A DNA stretch of 5,836 nt from Candidatus Avoscillospira stercoripullorum (GTDB lineage: Bacteria > Bacillota > Clostridia > Oscillospirales > Oscillospiraceae), in assembly GCA_018712905.1 (NCBI GenBank), contig DVGD01000175.1, positions 1 to 5,836 of the forward strand, in the 5' to 3' direction. Shown here in pieces: positions 1-5,836 of the stretch (its first letter is position 1; every line of letters starts with the position of its first letter). The notes under the pieces were generated by a model, which did no database searches, had not been told where the DNA came from, and saw only the letters and a list, made by a program, of their open reading frames with translations. A program made the translations under genes and the position numbers.

Positions 1-385
1 CCTCCAGCGCCGCCCGCCGCCCGGTCTCGGGCGCCTGGGCAAAGGAGCGGCCAAGGAGCAGACTGTCCAGGTAGAGCCCCGTGCCGCCGCAGACGATGCA
101 CGCCTTGCCTCTATGCAAAATATCCTGCAAGATGGGATCGGCCATGGAAACATACCGCCCCACGGAGAAGGGCTCGTCCGGCTCTACCACGTCGATCATA
201 TGGTGGGGCACGCCCTGCATCTCCTCCGCCGTGGGCTTGGCGGTGCCGATGTCCATGCGGCGGTAGATCTGCATGGAATCGCAGGAGAGTACTTCGCCGT
301 CAAGCGCCTTGGCCAGCGCCACGGCAAGGCGGGTCTTGCCCGAGGCGGTGGGGCCTGCCACCGCGAGAATGGGGGGTTGGATCAT
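1..385 (-). CDS. miaA: tRNA dimethylallyltransferase MiaA, N-terminal part (3' end outside window)
   Basis: MiaA transfers a dimethylallyl group from DMAPP to N6 of adenosine 37 in tRNAs reading UNN codons, giving i6A37 in the cytoplasm. I translated this frame directly: 128 codons are present before the window edge, out of roughly 300-320 usual for the family. Visible motifs are the P-loop GPTASGKT (residues 11-18), the DSMQIYRRMDIGTAKP stretch (36-51) that contacts substrate and tRNA, PHHMID (60-65) and GGTGLY (100-105). The ATG at 385 is preceded by GGAGG (390-394), 4 bases from the start and so on the short side. The gene begins 13 bases after the mutL stop, which suggests co-transcription and possibly coupled translation. 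Its product is the substrate-maker for MiaB, encoded at the other end of the same operon. No defect is visible in the part present. Identification is secure; only the C-terminal half is unseen. Confidence 0.96.
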   Translation of the reverse strand, partial: MIQPPILAVAGPTASGKTRLAVALAKALDGEVLSCDSMQIYRRMDIGTAKPTAEEMQGVPHHMIDVVEPDEPFSVGRYVSMADPILQDILHRGKACIVCGGTGLYLDSLLLGRSFAQAPETGRRAALE

Positions 386-398
386 ACTGCCTCCAAAA

Positions 399-2285
399 TT
401 ACCGCTTGAATTGCTTTTCAATCTGTCCCTTGGTCAATCGAAGCACCACCGGACGGCCGTGGGGACAATAGCGAATGTCGTCCCGGGTCATGACCTCCCG
501 GATGAGCGCGTCCCGCTCCTTGGGATCCGTGTGCCAGCCGCCCTTGATGGCGGCCTTGCAGGCGATGGTGTGGAGCAGCTCGTCCCGAAGGGACTTGGGA
601 TCCCGGGCGTGTCCTTCTGCAAGCTCCTGCGCCATGGCCTCCAGCACCGCCTCGGCCTCGTCCTCTGGAAGATCCGCCGGGATCTGCCGCAAAAGCACCG
701 TGCCGTCGCCAAAGTCGTCCACCTCGTAGCCGTAGTCCCGGAGCAATTCCCGGTGCTCCAGCACCGTGGCCGCCTCCTCCCGGGAGAGATTGGCCGCGTG
801 GGGCGAGAGCAGCACCTGAGAAAGCACCGGCTCCTGGGAGGCACGGAGCTTTTCAAAGAGAATCCGCTCGTGGGCGGCGTGTTTGTCCAAAAAGAGCACC
901 GCGTCGCCCTGTTCCAGGATAAAATAGGTGTCGAGCACCTCGCCCACCACCCGGTAAGGCGCAGCGGCGGGCATGTCCAGCGCCGTCTGCGCCTCCTCCT
1001 GGGGTTCGGGAAGCTTCTCCTGCACCGGCTGCTTCTCCTGCACCGGCGGCGGCGTGGGGCGCTTTTCTTCCATCGGCGCCCGCTGCACCGGCGGCTGTCT
1101 TTTGGGCAGGTACACCGGTACGCTTCCCCTGCTCGGCGCAGGCGATGCCACCGGCTGGCGAAATTGCGGCTGGGAAAGGGCGCTTCGCACCTGGGGGCTC
1201 ACCGGCGCGCTGGTGTGAAGCGCCTCCAGCGCCGAGCGCACCTCGCTGGGCTTCGGCTTTTCCGCCATGGGCTTGGCGAGCTTCATCTCCGGGCGCTGCT
1301 GCGCCCGCCCCAGGGCGGACATGACGCCATAGCGCACCAGGTCGAACACCGCCCGCTCGTTGGCAAACTTCACTTCCGTCTTGGCCGGGTGGACGTTCAC
1401 ATCCACCGCGGCGTTGGGCAGGGTGATGACCAGCACGCAGCTGGGATACCGCCCGGACATCATCTGATTGGCATAGGCCTCCTCCAGCGCCGCCGTCAAC
1501 AACTTGGCGCGCACCGGGCGGCCATTGACGAAGAACTGCTGCATGCTGCGGTTTCCCCGGGTGGCGGTGGGCTTGGTGACAAAGCCGGAGAGCTTCAATC
1601 CCTCGAAGCTGCTCTCCACCGGGATCATGTCCACGGCCAGCTGGCGGCCGAAGACCTGGTAGACGGCGCCATAGAGGTCGCCGTTTCCGGCGGTTTTGAG
1701 CACCATCTCCCCGTCCTTGAGAAATCGGAAGGCCACGTCCGGGTGCGCCAGCGCCTGGCGCTGCACGGCGCCCGCCACCTGGGAGGCCTCCACGGTGTCG
1801 CGCTTCATGAATTTGAGCCTTGCAGGGGTATTGTAAAAGAGCTCCCGCACCACGATGGTGGTGCCCTCGGGGCAGCCGGCGGGGCTTCGCTCCACCACCT
1901 TCCCCGCCTCTAATCGGAGGCTCACGCCCTCGGCCTCGGCGGTCTTGGTGAGCAAGTCAATTTTGGACACCGAGGCGATGGCCGCCAGCGCTTCCCCCCG
2001 AAAGCCCAGGGTACCGATGGCCGCCAAGTCCTCCTTGGTGCGCAGCTTGCTGGTGGCGTGGCGCAAAAAGGCTGTCTCCACGTCCTCGGGGGCGATGCCG
2101 CAGCCGTTGTCGGTGACCCGGAGATAGGTCATGCCGCCGTTTTGAATTTCCACTGTGACCTGGGTCGCCCCGGCGTCCACGGCGTTTTCCATGAGCTCCT
2201 TGGCCGCCGAGGCGGGCCGCTCCACCACCTCGCCGGCGGCGATGAGGTCGGCCACATGGCGGTCAAGCTCCAAAATTTTCGGCAT
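399..2285 (-). CDS. mutL: DNA mismatch repair protein MutL, endonuclease type
   Basis: MutL couples MutS mismatch recognition to strand incision. The 628-residue length is close to that of the Bacillus subtilis protein. The N-terminal GHKL ATPase shows E30 and N34 in ELMENAVDAGA, DNGCGI (59-64), ATSKL (77-81), GFRGEAL (94-100) and FYNTPAR (150-156). A Pro/Gln-rich, probably disordered linker spans about 330-440. The C-terminal dimerisation and endonuclease domain carries DKHAAHERILFE (467-478; family DQHA-x2-E-x4-E with K for Q), ACKAAIK (575-581), CPHGRP (607-612) and a terminal FKR (626-628), which are the metal-site motifs of nicking MutL proteins that E. coli MutL lacks. QVLLSP (490-495) fits the Qxx(L/I)xP clamp-binding motif. 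The ATG start has an AAGGAG (2292-2297) 6 bases upstream. It lies 16 bases after the protease gene and 13 before miaA. It appears intact and functional. Confidence 0.98.
   Translation of the reverse strand: MPKILELDRHVADLIAAGEVVERPASAAKELMENAVDAGATQVTVEIQNGGMTYLRVTDNGCGIAPEDVETAFLRHATSKLRTKEDLAAIGTLGFRGEALAAIASVSKIDLLTKTAEAEGVSLRLEAGKVVERSPAGCPEGTTIVVRELFYNTPARLKFMKRDTVEASQVAGAVQRQALAHPDVAFRFLKDGEMVLKTAGNGDLYGAVYQVFGRQLAVDMIPVESSFEGLKLSGFVTKPTATRGNRSMQQFFVNGRPVRAKLLTAALEEAYANQMMSGRYPSCVLVITLPNAAVDVNVHPAKTEVKFANERAVFDLVRYGVMSALGRAQQRPEMKLAKPMAEKPKPSEVRSALEALHTSAPVSPQVRSALSQPQFRQPVASPAPSRGSVPVYLPKRQPPVQRAPMEEKRPTPPPVQEKQPVQEKLPEPQEEAQTALDMPAAAPYRVVGEVLDTYFILEQGDAVLFLDKHAAHERILFEKLRASQEPVLSQVLLSPHAANLSREEAATVLEHRELLRDYGYEVDDFGDGTVLLRQIPADLPEDEAEAVLEAMAQELAEGHARDPKSLRDELLHTIACKAAIKGGWHTDPKERDALIREVMTRDDIRYCPHGRPVVLRLTKGQIEKQFKR
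1013..1048 (-). repeat. 18-bp tandem repeat (2 copies) in the mutL linker
   Basis: Two adjacent 18-base units, 1013-1030 and 1031-1048, match at 17 of 18 positions; only the last base differs on the plus strand. Read on the coding strand they encode PVQEKQ-PVQEKL, residues about 414-425 of MutL. A shorter 13-base direct repeat, at 1038-1050 and 1083-1095, extends the pattern at a 45-base period and encodes a further PPVQ. All periods are multiples of three, so gain or loss of a unit would keep the reading frame. The repeat sits in the low-complexity linker between the ATPase and endonuclease domains. Confidence 0.9.
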
Positions 2286-2301
2286 GGAATGCTCCTTTCC
2301 G

Positions 2302-3006
2302 CTATCTGAAAGACATCACGCCAAAGCTGATGGCGTTGATGGCCATGTGTAGCAAGATGGGCGCCCAGATGGTGTTGGACTTTTCATACGTCCAGCCCAG
2401 GGCGATTCCGGCGGGGAGATAGGGCAGCGCCGCCAAAAGCACGGACTTCCAGTCATAGAGCAGGAAATACTGCCAGACATGGATCATGGCAAAGAACAAA
2501 ATGGTCACCACGTACGCGGCAATGCGGCTCTTGCGGCGGATGGAGCCGAAGAGGAGGCCGCGCACCAGGGTTTCCTCCACCATGGGCGCGAGGATCACCG
2601 AGCAGATCACCATGACCGCGTAGTTCTCCGAGGCCAGCGCCTGGACGGTATCGTCGTTGTAGGTCGCCACGGTGATGCGCAGCAGGTGCAGCGCCAGAGA
2701 GAGGACATAGTTTCCCGCGTAGTAGAGCACAAAGCCCAAAATCAGCGCCTGCACCAGCTCCCAAAACCGGGTGCCGCGGAGGCTTCGCAAAAGGAAGTTG
2801 TGGAAGATAATCCACACCACGATGGTGTTGATGACAAAATAGCAGATGTTGATTTGCAGCGTGGAGAGCCCCAGGTGAAAATACCCCGAGACAAACTCGA
2901 TGAGCATCGCCAGGAGCACCACGTAAAAGGGCAGATAGCAGTAGCCCGCCACTGTTTCAGCGGTGGAGAGGCCGGGACCCAGGGAATAGGATTTGGTATT
3001 GGCCAA
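2302..3006 (-). CDS. CPBP (CAAX protease/bacteriocin-processing, Abi) family intramembrane glutamic protease
   Basis: This 234-residue protein is very hydrophobic, with about seven candidate membrane segments (roughly 20-43, 50-72, 84-109, 128-142, 162-178, 187-206 and 211-230). The CPBP motifs appear in order: EETLVR with paired glutamates E144/E145 and R149, FAMIH with F172 and H176, and HMAIN with H220 and N224. These match the catalytic residues of Rce1-like intramembrane proteases, so it is probably an active membrane protease; its substrate cannot be read from the sequence. Known relatives process prenylated proteins or bacteriocin and peptide precursors, or give self-immunity; many have no known role. 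The start codon is TTG, not ATG, supported by AAGGAGG 7 bases upstream. It sits between mutS (30-base gap) and mutL (16-base gap) in the same direction, so it is likely co-transcribed with the repair genes. Family assignment is firm, but specific function is unknown. Confidence 0.9.
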   Translation of the reverse strand: MANTKSYSLGPGLSTAETVAGYCYLPFYVVLLAMLIEFVSGYFHLGLSTLQINICYFVINTIVVWIIFHNFLLRSLRGTRFWELVQALILGFVLYYAGNYVLSLALHLLRITVATYNDDTVQALASENYAVMVICSVILAPMVEETLVRGLLFGSIRRKSRIAAYVVTILFFAMIHVWQYFLLYDWKSVLLAALPYLPAGIALGWTYEKSNTIWAPILLHMAINAISFGVMSFR

Positions 3007-3013
3007 GGAAAAG

Positions 3014-3020
3014 CCTCCTT
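3014..3020 (-). promoter_or_regulatory. Ribosome binding site fixing the TTG start of the CPBP protease gene
   Basis: On the minus strand AAGGAGG ends 7 bases before TTG at 3004-3006, an optimal spacing. No ATG in this frame lies near the site, so the Shine-Dalgarno sequence decides the unusual start. It partly overlaps a 10-base palindrome, CCTTTAAAGG at 3017-3026. Confidence 0.82.
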
Positions 3021-3036
3021 TAAAGGGCAGAAGATA

Positions 3037-5628
3037 TCAGCGGATCATCTGGCGCAGCTCGTAGAGCACGTTCATGGCCTCGATGGGCGTGAGGGTCTCC
3101 ACGGTGATTTTGGCCAGGCGGTCACGGATGGCCAAGGCGTCCAGGTCGAGGATGGACACCTGCTCGTCGGCCGCCTTGGGCGCGGCGGCAGTCTGGGGGA
3201 TCTGTCCCTGCTCCAGCTCCTTTAAAATCTTGCGCGCCCGCTCCACCACCTTGGGCGGAAGGCCGGCCAGCTTGGCAACCTCCACGCCGTAGCTCTTGTC
3301 GGCGCCGCCGGGGACGATTTTCCGCAGGAAAATCATCTCGTCTCCCCGCTTTCTCACCGAGATATTGAAGTTCTTCACGCCCTCCAGCGTTTCCTCCAGC
3401 ACGGTGAGCTCATGGTAGTGGGTGGCAAAGAGCGTCTTGGCGCCCAACGTCTTCCGGTCGGCCACAAACTCCAGCACCGCCCGGGCGATGGCCATGCCGT
3501 CGTAGGTGGAGGTGCCGCGGCCGATCTCGTCGAGAATGAGAAGGCTCCGAGGGGTGGCTCGGTTTAAGATCTCCGCCACCTCCTCCATCTCCACCATGAA
3601 GGTGGACTGGCCGGCGGCCAGATCGTCCGACGCGCCGATTCTCGTAAAGAGCCGATCCACCACGCCGATTCGGGCGGACTTGGCCGGGACGAAGGAGCCC
3701 ATCTGCGCCAAGAGCACAATCAAGGCCACCTGGCGCATGTAGGTGGATTTACCGGCCATGTTTGGACCTGTGATGATGGCCACCTGGCAGTCGGGCGTGC
3801 CCAATTTCGTATCGTTGGGGACGAACATCTTCCCCCGCAGCACCTGCTCCACCACCGGGTGGCGGCCGCCCTCAATCTGGATCTCGTTGGAATAGTCCAC
3901 CTCGGGGCGGCAGTAGTCGTTGTCCACCGCCAGGGCGGCGAAGCTGGAGAGCACGTCGGCCAGGGCGGCGGCGTTGGCCGCGGCCTGCACCGCAGCGCCG
4001 TGGTCAGCCAAATAGGTTCTGAGCTTTAAGAAGAGGTCATATTCCAGCGTCACCACCCGATCCTTGGCATTTAAGATGGTGTCCTCCAGCTCTTTAAGCT
4101 CGGGGGTGATGTAGCGCTCGCCGTTGGTGAGGGTTTGCTTGCGGATGTAGTCCGCCGGCACCAGAGAAACCTGTCCCTTGGCCACCTCGATGTAATAGCC
4201 GAAGACCCGGTTGTAGCCCACCCGGAGGTTTTTGATGCCGGTGCGCTCCTTCTCCCGCACCTCGATGGCGGTCATGGTGTCCTTGCCGCCGGACATGATG
4301 TCCCGCAAATGGTCAATTTCCTCGCTGTAGCCCGGGCGGATCATGCCGCCCTCGCGGATGGTGAAGGGCGGATCGTCCACGATGGCGCGGTCGATCTCGT
4401 CCTTGAGGGGCTGTAGATCCGGCAGGCTCTCCCGCACCTGGCGGAGGAGGGGGCTTTCAAAGGGCTGTAGCGCCGCGGCCAAGCCAGGCAGCGGCGATAA
4501 GCCGTTGGAGAGCTGGCGGAAGTCCCGGCAGGTGCACGTGCCCGTGGCGATTCGCGCCATGACCCGCTCCAAGTCCGTCACATCTTTTAATAGATGGATG
4601 AGCTCTTCCCTGGCCACGGTGTGATCTACCAGCTCGGCCACGGCGTCCTGGCGTTTTTTGATCTGTGCCGGGCTCATCAGGGGCTTTTCCAGCCAGCTGC
4701 GCAAAAGGCGGCCGCCCATGGCGGTCTTGGTCTTGTCCAGCACCCACAGAAGGCTTCCCCGCTTTTCCCCGGCGCGCATGGTCTCGGTGAGCTCCAAGTT
4801 CCGCCGGGCGGTGAGATCCAACTCGAGAAACCGGCTGGATTGGGAAAATTCCAGCGTCCGCACGTGGGGAAGCTCCGTCTTCTGATTTTTCTTTAAGGTG
4901 AGCAGCAGCGCGCCCGCCGCCTGCACCACCGGCCGCGCCTCCCCGAGACCCAATTCCTCCACATCCTGGCCGAACTGCTGCAGGAGGAGCGCCGCGGCCT
5001 GGTCGTAGTCAAAGAGGGACGGCTCGCCGTTTTCCACGCAGCAGGGGATTCGGGTGCGCAGCGCCTCGCAGAGAATCTCGTCGTCCGTGGCACGGCCGCC
5101 GAGCAAGAGCTCCGAGGGCTGGTAGCAGCCCAGCTCATCCACCGCCCGGTCGGCGTTTTCCGCCACCATGGCGTGGAAGGCGCCGGTGGAAATGTCGCAG
5201 AAGCACAGGCCAAAGGCGCCGGCCTCCCCGTAGGCGCAGGCGAAATAGTTATTCTTCCGCTCGTCGAGCATGGAGCTCTCGGTGACGGTGCCGGGGGTGA
5301 CCACCCGGATGATGTCCCGCTTCACCAGTCCCTTGGCCAGGGCTGGATCTTCCATCTGCTCGCAGATGGCCACCTTGTAGCCCTTGGCCACCAGCCGGGC
5401 GATGTAGCTCTCGGCGGAGTGGAAGGGCACGCCGCACATGGGCGTCTGATCCTCCTTGTCCTTGCCGCGATCCCGGGTGGTGAGGGTGAGATCCAGCTCC
5501 TTGGAGGCGAGCTTGGCGTCCTCGGCGAACATCTCATAGAAGTCGCCCAGGCGGAAGAACAACAGACAGCCGGGGTTGCGCTCCTTCATTTCCATATATT
5601 GCCGCATCATCGGCGTGAGTTCTGCCAT
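3037..5628 (-). CDS. mutS: DNA mismatch repair protein MutS
   Basis: MutS binds base mismatches and small loops as a dimer and, on ATP exchange, becomes a sliding clamp that recruits MutL. The product has 863 residues, close to the B. subtilis protein. The N-terminal mismatch-binding domain contains GDFYEMF, with the F30-x-E32 pair that stacks on and contacts the mispair. The connector, lever and clamp domains follow up to about residue 570. The ATPase has Walker A GPNMAGKST (621-629), the FMVEM stretch (677-681), Walker B LLILDE (D700/E701), GRGTSTYDG (703-711) and FATHYHEL (734-741). A helix-turn-helix dimerisation region starts near 780. QVSIL (823-827), in a variable tail, resembles the beta-clamp-binding motif of Bacillus MutS. 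I chose the ATG at 5628 because AGGAGG lies 5 bases upstream and MAELTPMMRQYMEMK is a typical MutS N-terminus. An upstream in-frame ATG at 5757 lies inside miaB and would add 43 atypical residues. The gene appears intact. Confidence 0.98.
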   Translation of the reverse strand: MAELTPMMRQYMEMKERNPGCLLFFRLGDFYEMFAEDAKLASKELDLTLTTRDRGKDKEDQTPMCGVPFHSAESYIARLVAKGYKVAICEQMEDPALAKGLVKRDIIRVVTPGTVTESSMLDERKNNYFACAYGEAGAFGLCFCDISTGAFHAMVAENADRAVDELGCYQPSELLLGGRATDDEILCEALRTRIPCCVENGEPSLFDYDQAAALLLQQFGQDVEELGLGEARPVVQAAGALLLTLKKNQKTELPHVRTLEFSQSSRFLELDLTARRNLELTETMRAGEKRGSLLWVLDKTKTAMGGRLLRSWLEKPLMSPAQIKKRQDAVAELVDHTVAREELIHLLKDVTDLERVMARIATGTCTCRDFRQLSNGLSPLPGLAAALQPFESPLLRQVRESLPDLQPLKDEIDRAIVDDPPFTIREGGMIRPGYSEEIDHLRDIMSGGKDTMTAIEVREKERTGIKNLRVGYNRVFGYYIEVAKGQVSLVPADYIRKQTLTNGERYITPELKELEDTILNAKDRVVTLEYDLFLKLRTYLADHGAAVQAAANAAALADVLSSFAALAVDNDYCRPEVDYSNEIQIEGGRHPVVEQVLRGKMFVPNDTKLGTPDCQVAIITGPNMAGKSTYMRQVALIVLLAQMGSFVPAKSARIGVVDRLFTRIGASDDLAAGQSTFMVEMEEVAEILNRATPRSLLILDEIGRGTSTYDGMAIARAVLEFVADRKTLGAKTLFATHYHELTVLEETLEGVKNFNISVRKRGDEMIFLRKIVPGGADKSYGVEVAKLAGLPPKVVERARKILKELEQGQIPQTAAAPKAADEQVSILDLDALAIRDRLAKITVETLTPIEAMNVLYELRQMIR

Positions 5629-5632
5629 GGTG

Positions 5633-5639
5633 ACCTCCT
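5633..5639 (-). promoter_or_regulatory. Ribosome binding site fixing the mutS start
   Basis: AGGAGGT on the minus strand lies 4 bases before the ATG at 5626-5628 and inside the 34-base gap after miaB. It is a near-perfect anti-16S match and argues against the longer in-frame start at 5757, which falls within miaB coding sequence. Confidence 0.85.
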
Positions 5640-5662
5640 GATTTCTAGGTTTGGATCGACCC

Positions 5663-5836
5663 CTACGCCTCAATGGCGCGGCCTTCCAGGCTCCAGGTCG
5701 TGTGACCGGTGATTTCCACATCCATAAATTGGCCGATCCACTTTGGATCTCCGGCAAAGCGCACCAGGCGGCCGCCCTCGGTGCGTCCGGTGAGGACGCC
5801 GTCCTCCTCCCCGTCCACCAGGATCTTGACGGTTTT
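5663..5836 (-). CDS. miaB: tRNA-2-methylthio-N6-dimethylallyladenosine synthase MiaB, C-terminal end (5' part outside window)
   Basis: MiaB is a radical-SAM methylthiotransferase that converts i6A37 in tRNA to ms2i6A37. I translated this frame by hand from the window edge: 57 residues followed by TAG. They match the C-terminal TRAM domain of the family, a small beta-barrel that binds tRNA. The pattern is KILVDGEEDGVLTGRTEGGR, then LVRFAGD, then IGQFMDVEITGHTTWSLEG, close to the usual GRT..-LVHF.G-IG..V.V.IT....WSL.G layout. The catalytic radical-SAM and Fe-S domains are outside the window and cannot be judged. The stop is 34 bases before mutS, on the same strand. The placement upstream of mutS, with miaA at the far end, supports MiaB over related methylthiotransferases such as MtaB or RimO. 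Confidence 0.93.
   Translation of the reverse strand, partial: KTVKILVDGEEDGVLTGRTEGGRLVRFAGDPKWIGQFMDVEITGHTTWSLEGRAIEA

Noticed and set aside
371..376. Six-base G/C run near the miaA start, and another at 1994-1999 in the mutL GFRGEA codons, as phase-variable tracts
   Set aside because: Six bases is short for slippage-driven switching and such runs are expected by chance in GC-rich DNA; both reading frames are intact.
406..421. Short inverted repeat TTGAA-6-TTCAA near the mutL stop as a terminator or attenuator
   Set aside because: Only five AT-rich pairs, wholly within the mutL coding end, and no U-tract; too weak to support.
386..425. TTGAAA in the end of mutL as a -35 box for a miaA promoter
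   Set aside because: No acceptable -10 hexamer at 16-18 bases; miaA is better explained by read-through from mutL.
273..1913. A 546-codon open frame on the plus strand opposite mutL and the start of miaA
   Set aside because: Its product is dominated by His, Arg, Leu and Gly with no recognisable domain, as expected for the antisense of GC-rich coding DNA. The minus strand carries full-length MutL and MiaA motifs across the same bases.
3017..3026. Palindrome CCTTTAAAGG between mutS and the protease gene as a terminator
   Set aside because: Arms of five bases without a loop and no following U-run; it overlaps the ribosome binding site, so termination here is unlikely.
2479..3225. A 248-codon plus-strand open frame opposite the CPBP gene and the end of mutS
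   Set aside because: Low-complexity His/Gln/Asp-rich translation without motifs, spanning two clear genes on the other strand; an antisense shadow.
5173..5712. A 179-codon plus-strand open frame opposite the mutS start and miaB end
   Set aside because: It crosses the miaB-mutS junction and lies antisense to conserved MutS N-terminal sequence; no domain or credible ribosome binding site seen.
5629..5757. N-terminal extension of mutS by 43 residues to an upstream ATG
   Set aside because: It would overlap 95 bases of miaB, has no MutS-like sequence, and the ATG at 5628 has a strong Shine-Dalgarno sequence at correct spacing.

Overview
The window is a compact, GC-rich stretch of bacterial chromosome carrying a housekeeping operon read entirely from the minus strand. 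In transcription order (right to left) it holds the 3' end of miaB, then mutS, a CPBP/Abi-type intramembrane protease gene, mutL, and the 5' part of miaA. The gaps between genes are 34, 30, 16 and 13 bases. Each of the four start codons in view has a strong Shine-Dalgarno sequence, and no terminator or convincing promoter lies between genes, so one polycistronic message is likely. Both outer genes run off the window.

The miaB-mutS-mutL-miaA order, the AGGAGG-type ribosome binding sites and a MutL of the endonuclease type (no MutH expected) point to Firmicutes, most likely class Clostridia. The high GC of the coding sequence fits a GC-rich lineage such as Oscillospirales. That last placement is an inference and was not checked by a search.

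Region by region: 1-385 encodes the N-terminal 128 residues of MiaA (tRNA A37 dimethylallyltransferase). 399-2285 encodes a complete MutL of 628 residues with a GHKL ATPase, a Pro/Gln-rich linker containing an 18-bp tandem repeat, and a C-terminal metal-dependent nicking domain. 2302-3006 encodes a 234-residue multi-pass membrane protein with the CPBP glutamic protease motifs, starting at TTG. 3037-5628 encodes a complete MutS of 863 residues. 5663-5836 encodes the last 57 residues of MiaB (TRAM domain). No gap exceeds 34 bases.

Two functions are interleaved. MutS recognises mismatches and recruits MutL, which nicks the new strand; both carry candidate sliding-clamp-binding motifs. MiaA makes i6A37 on tRNAs, and MiaB converts it to ms2i6A37. 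The CPBP protease between mutS and mutL is the one member with no obvious link to either pathway and is the most interesting element here. I see no previously undescribed multi-gene system; the rest is conventional, intact core genome.
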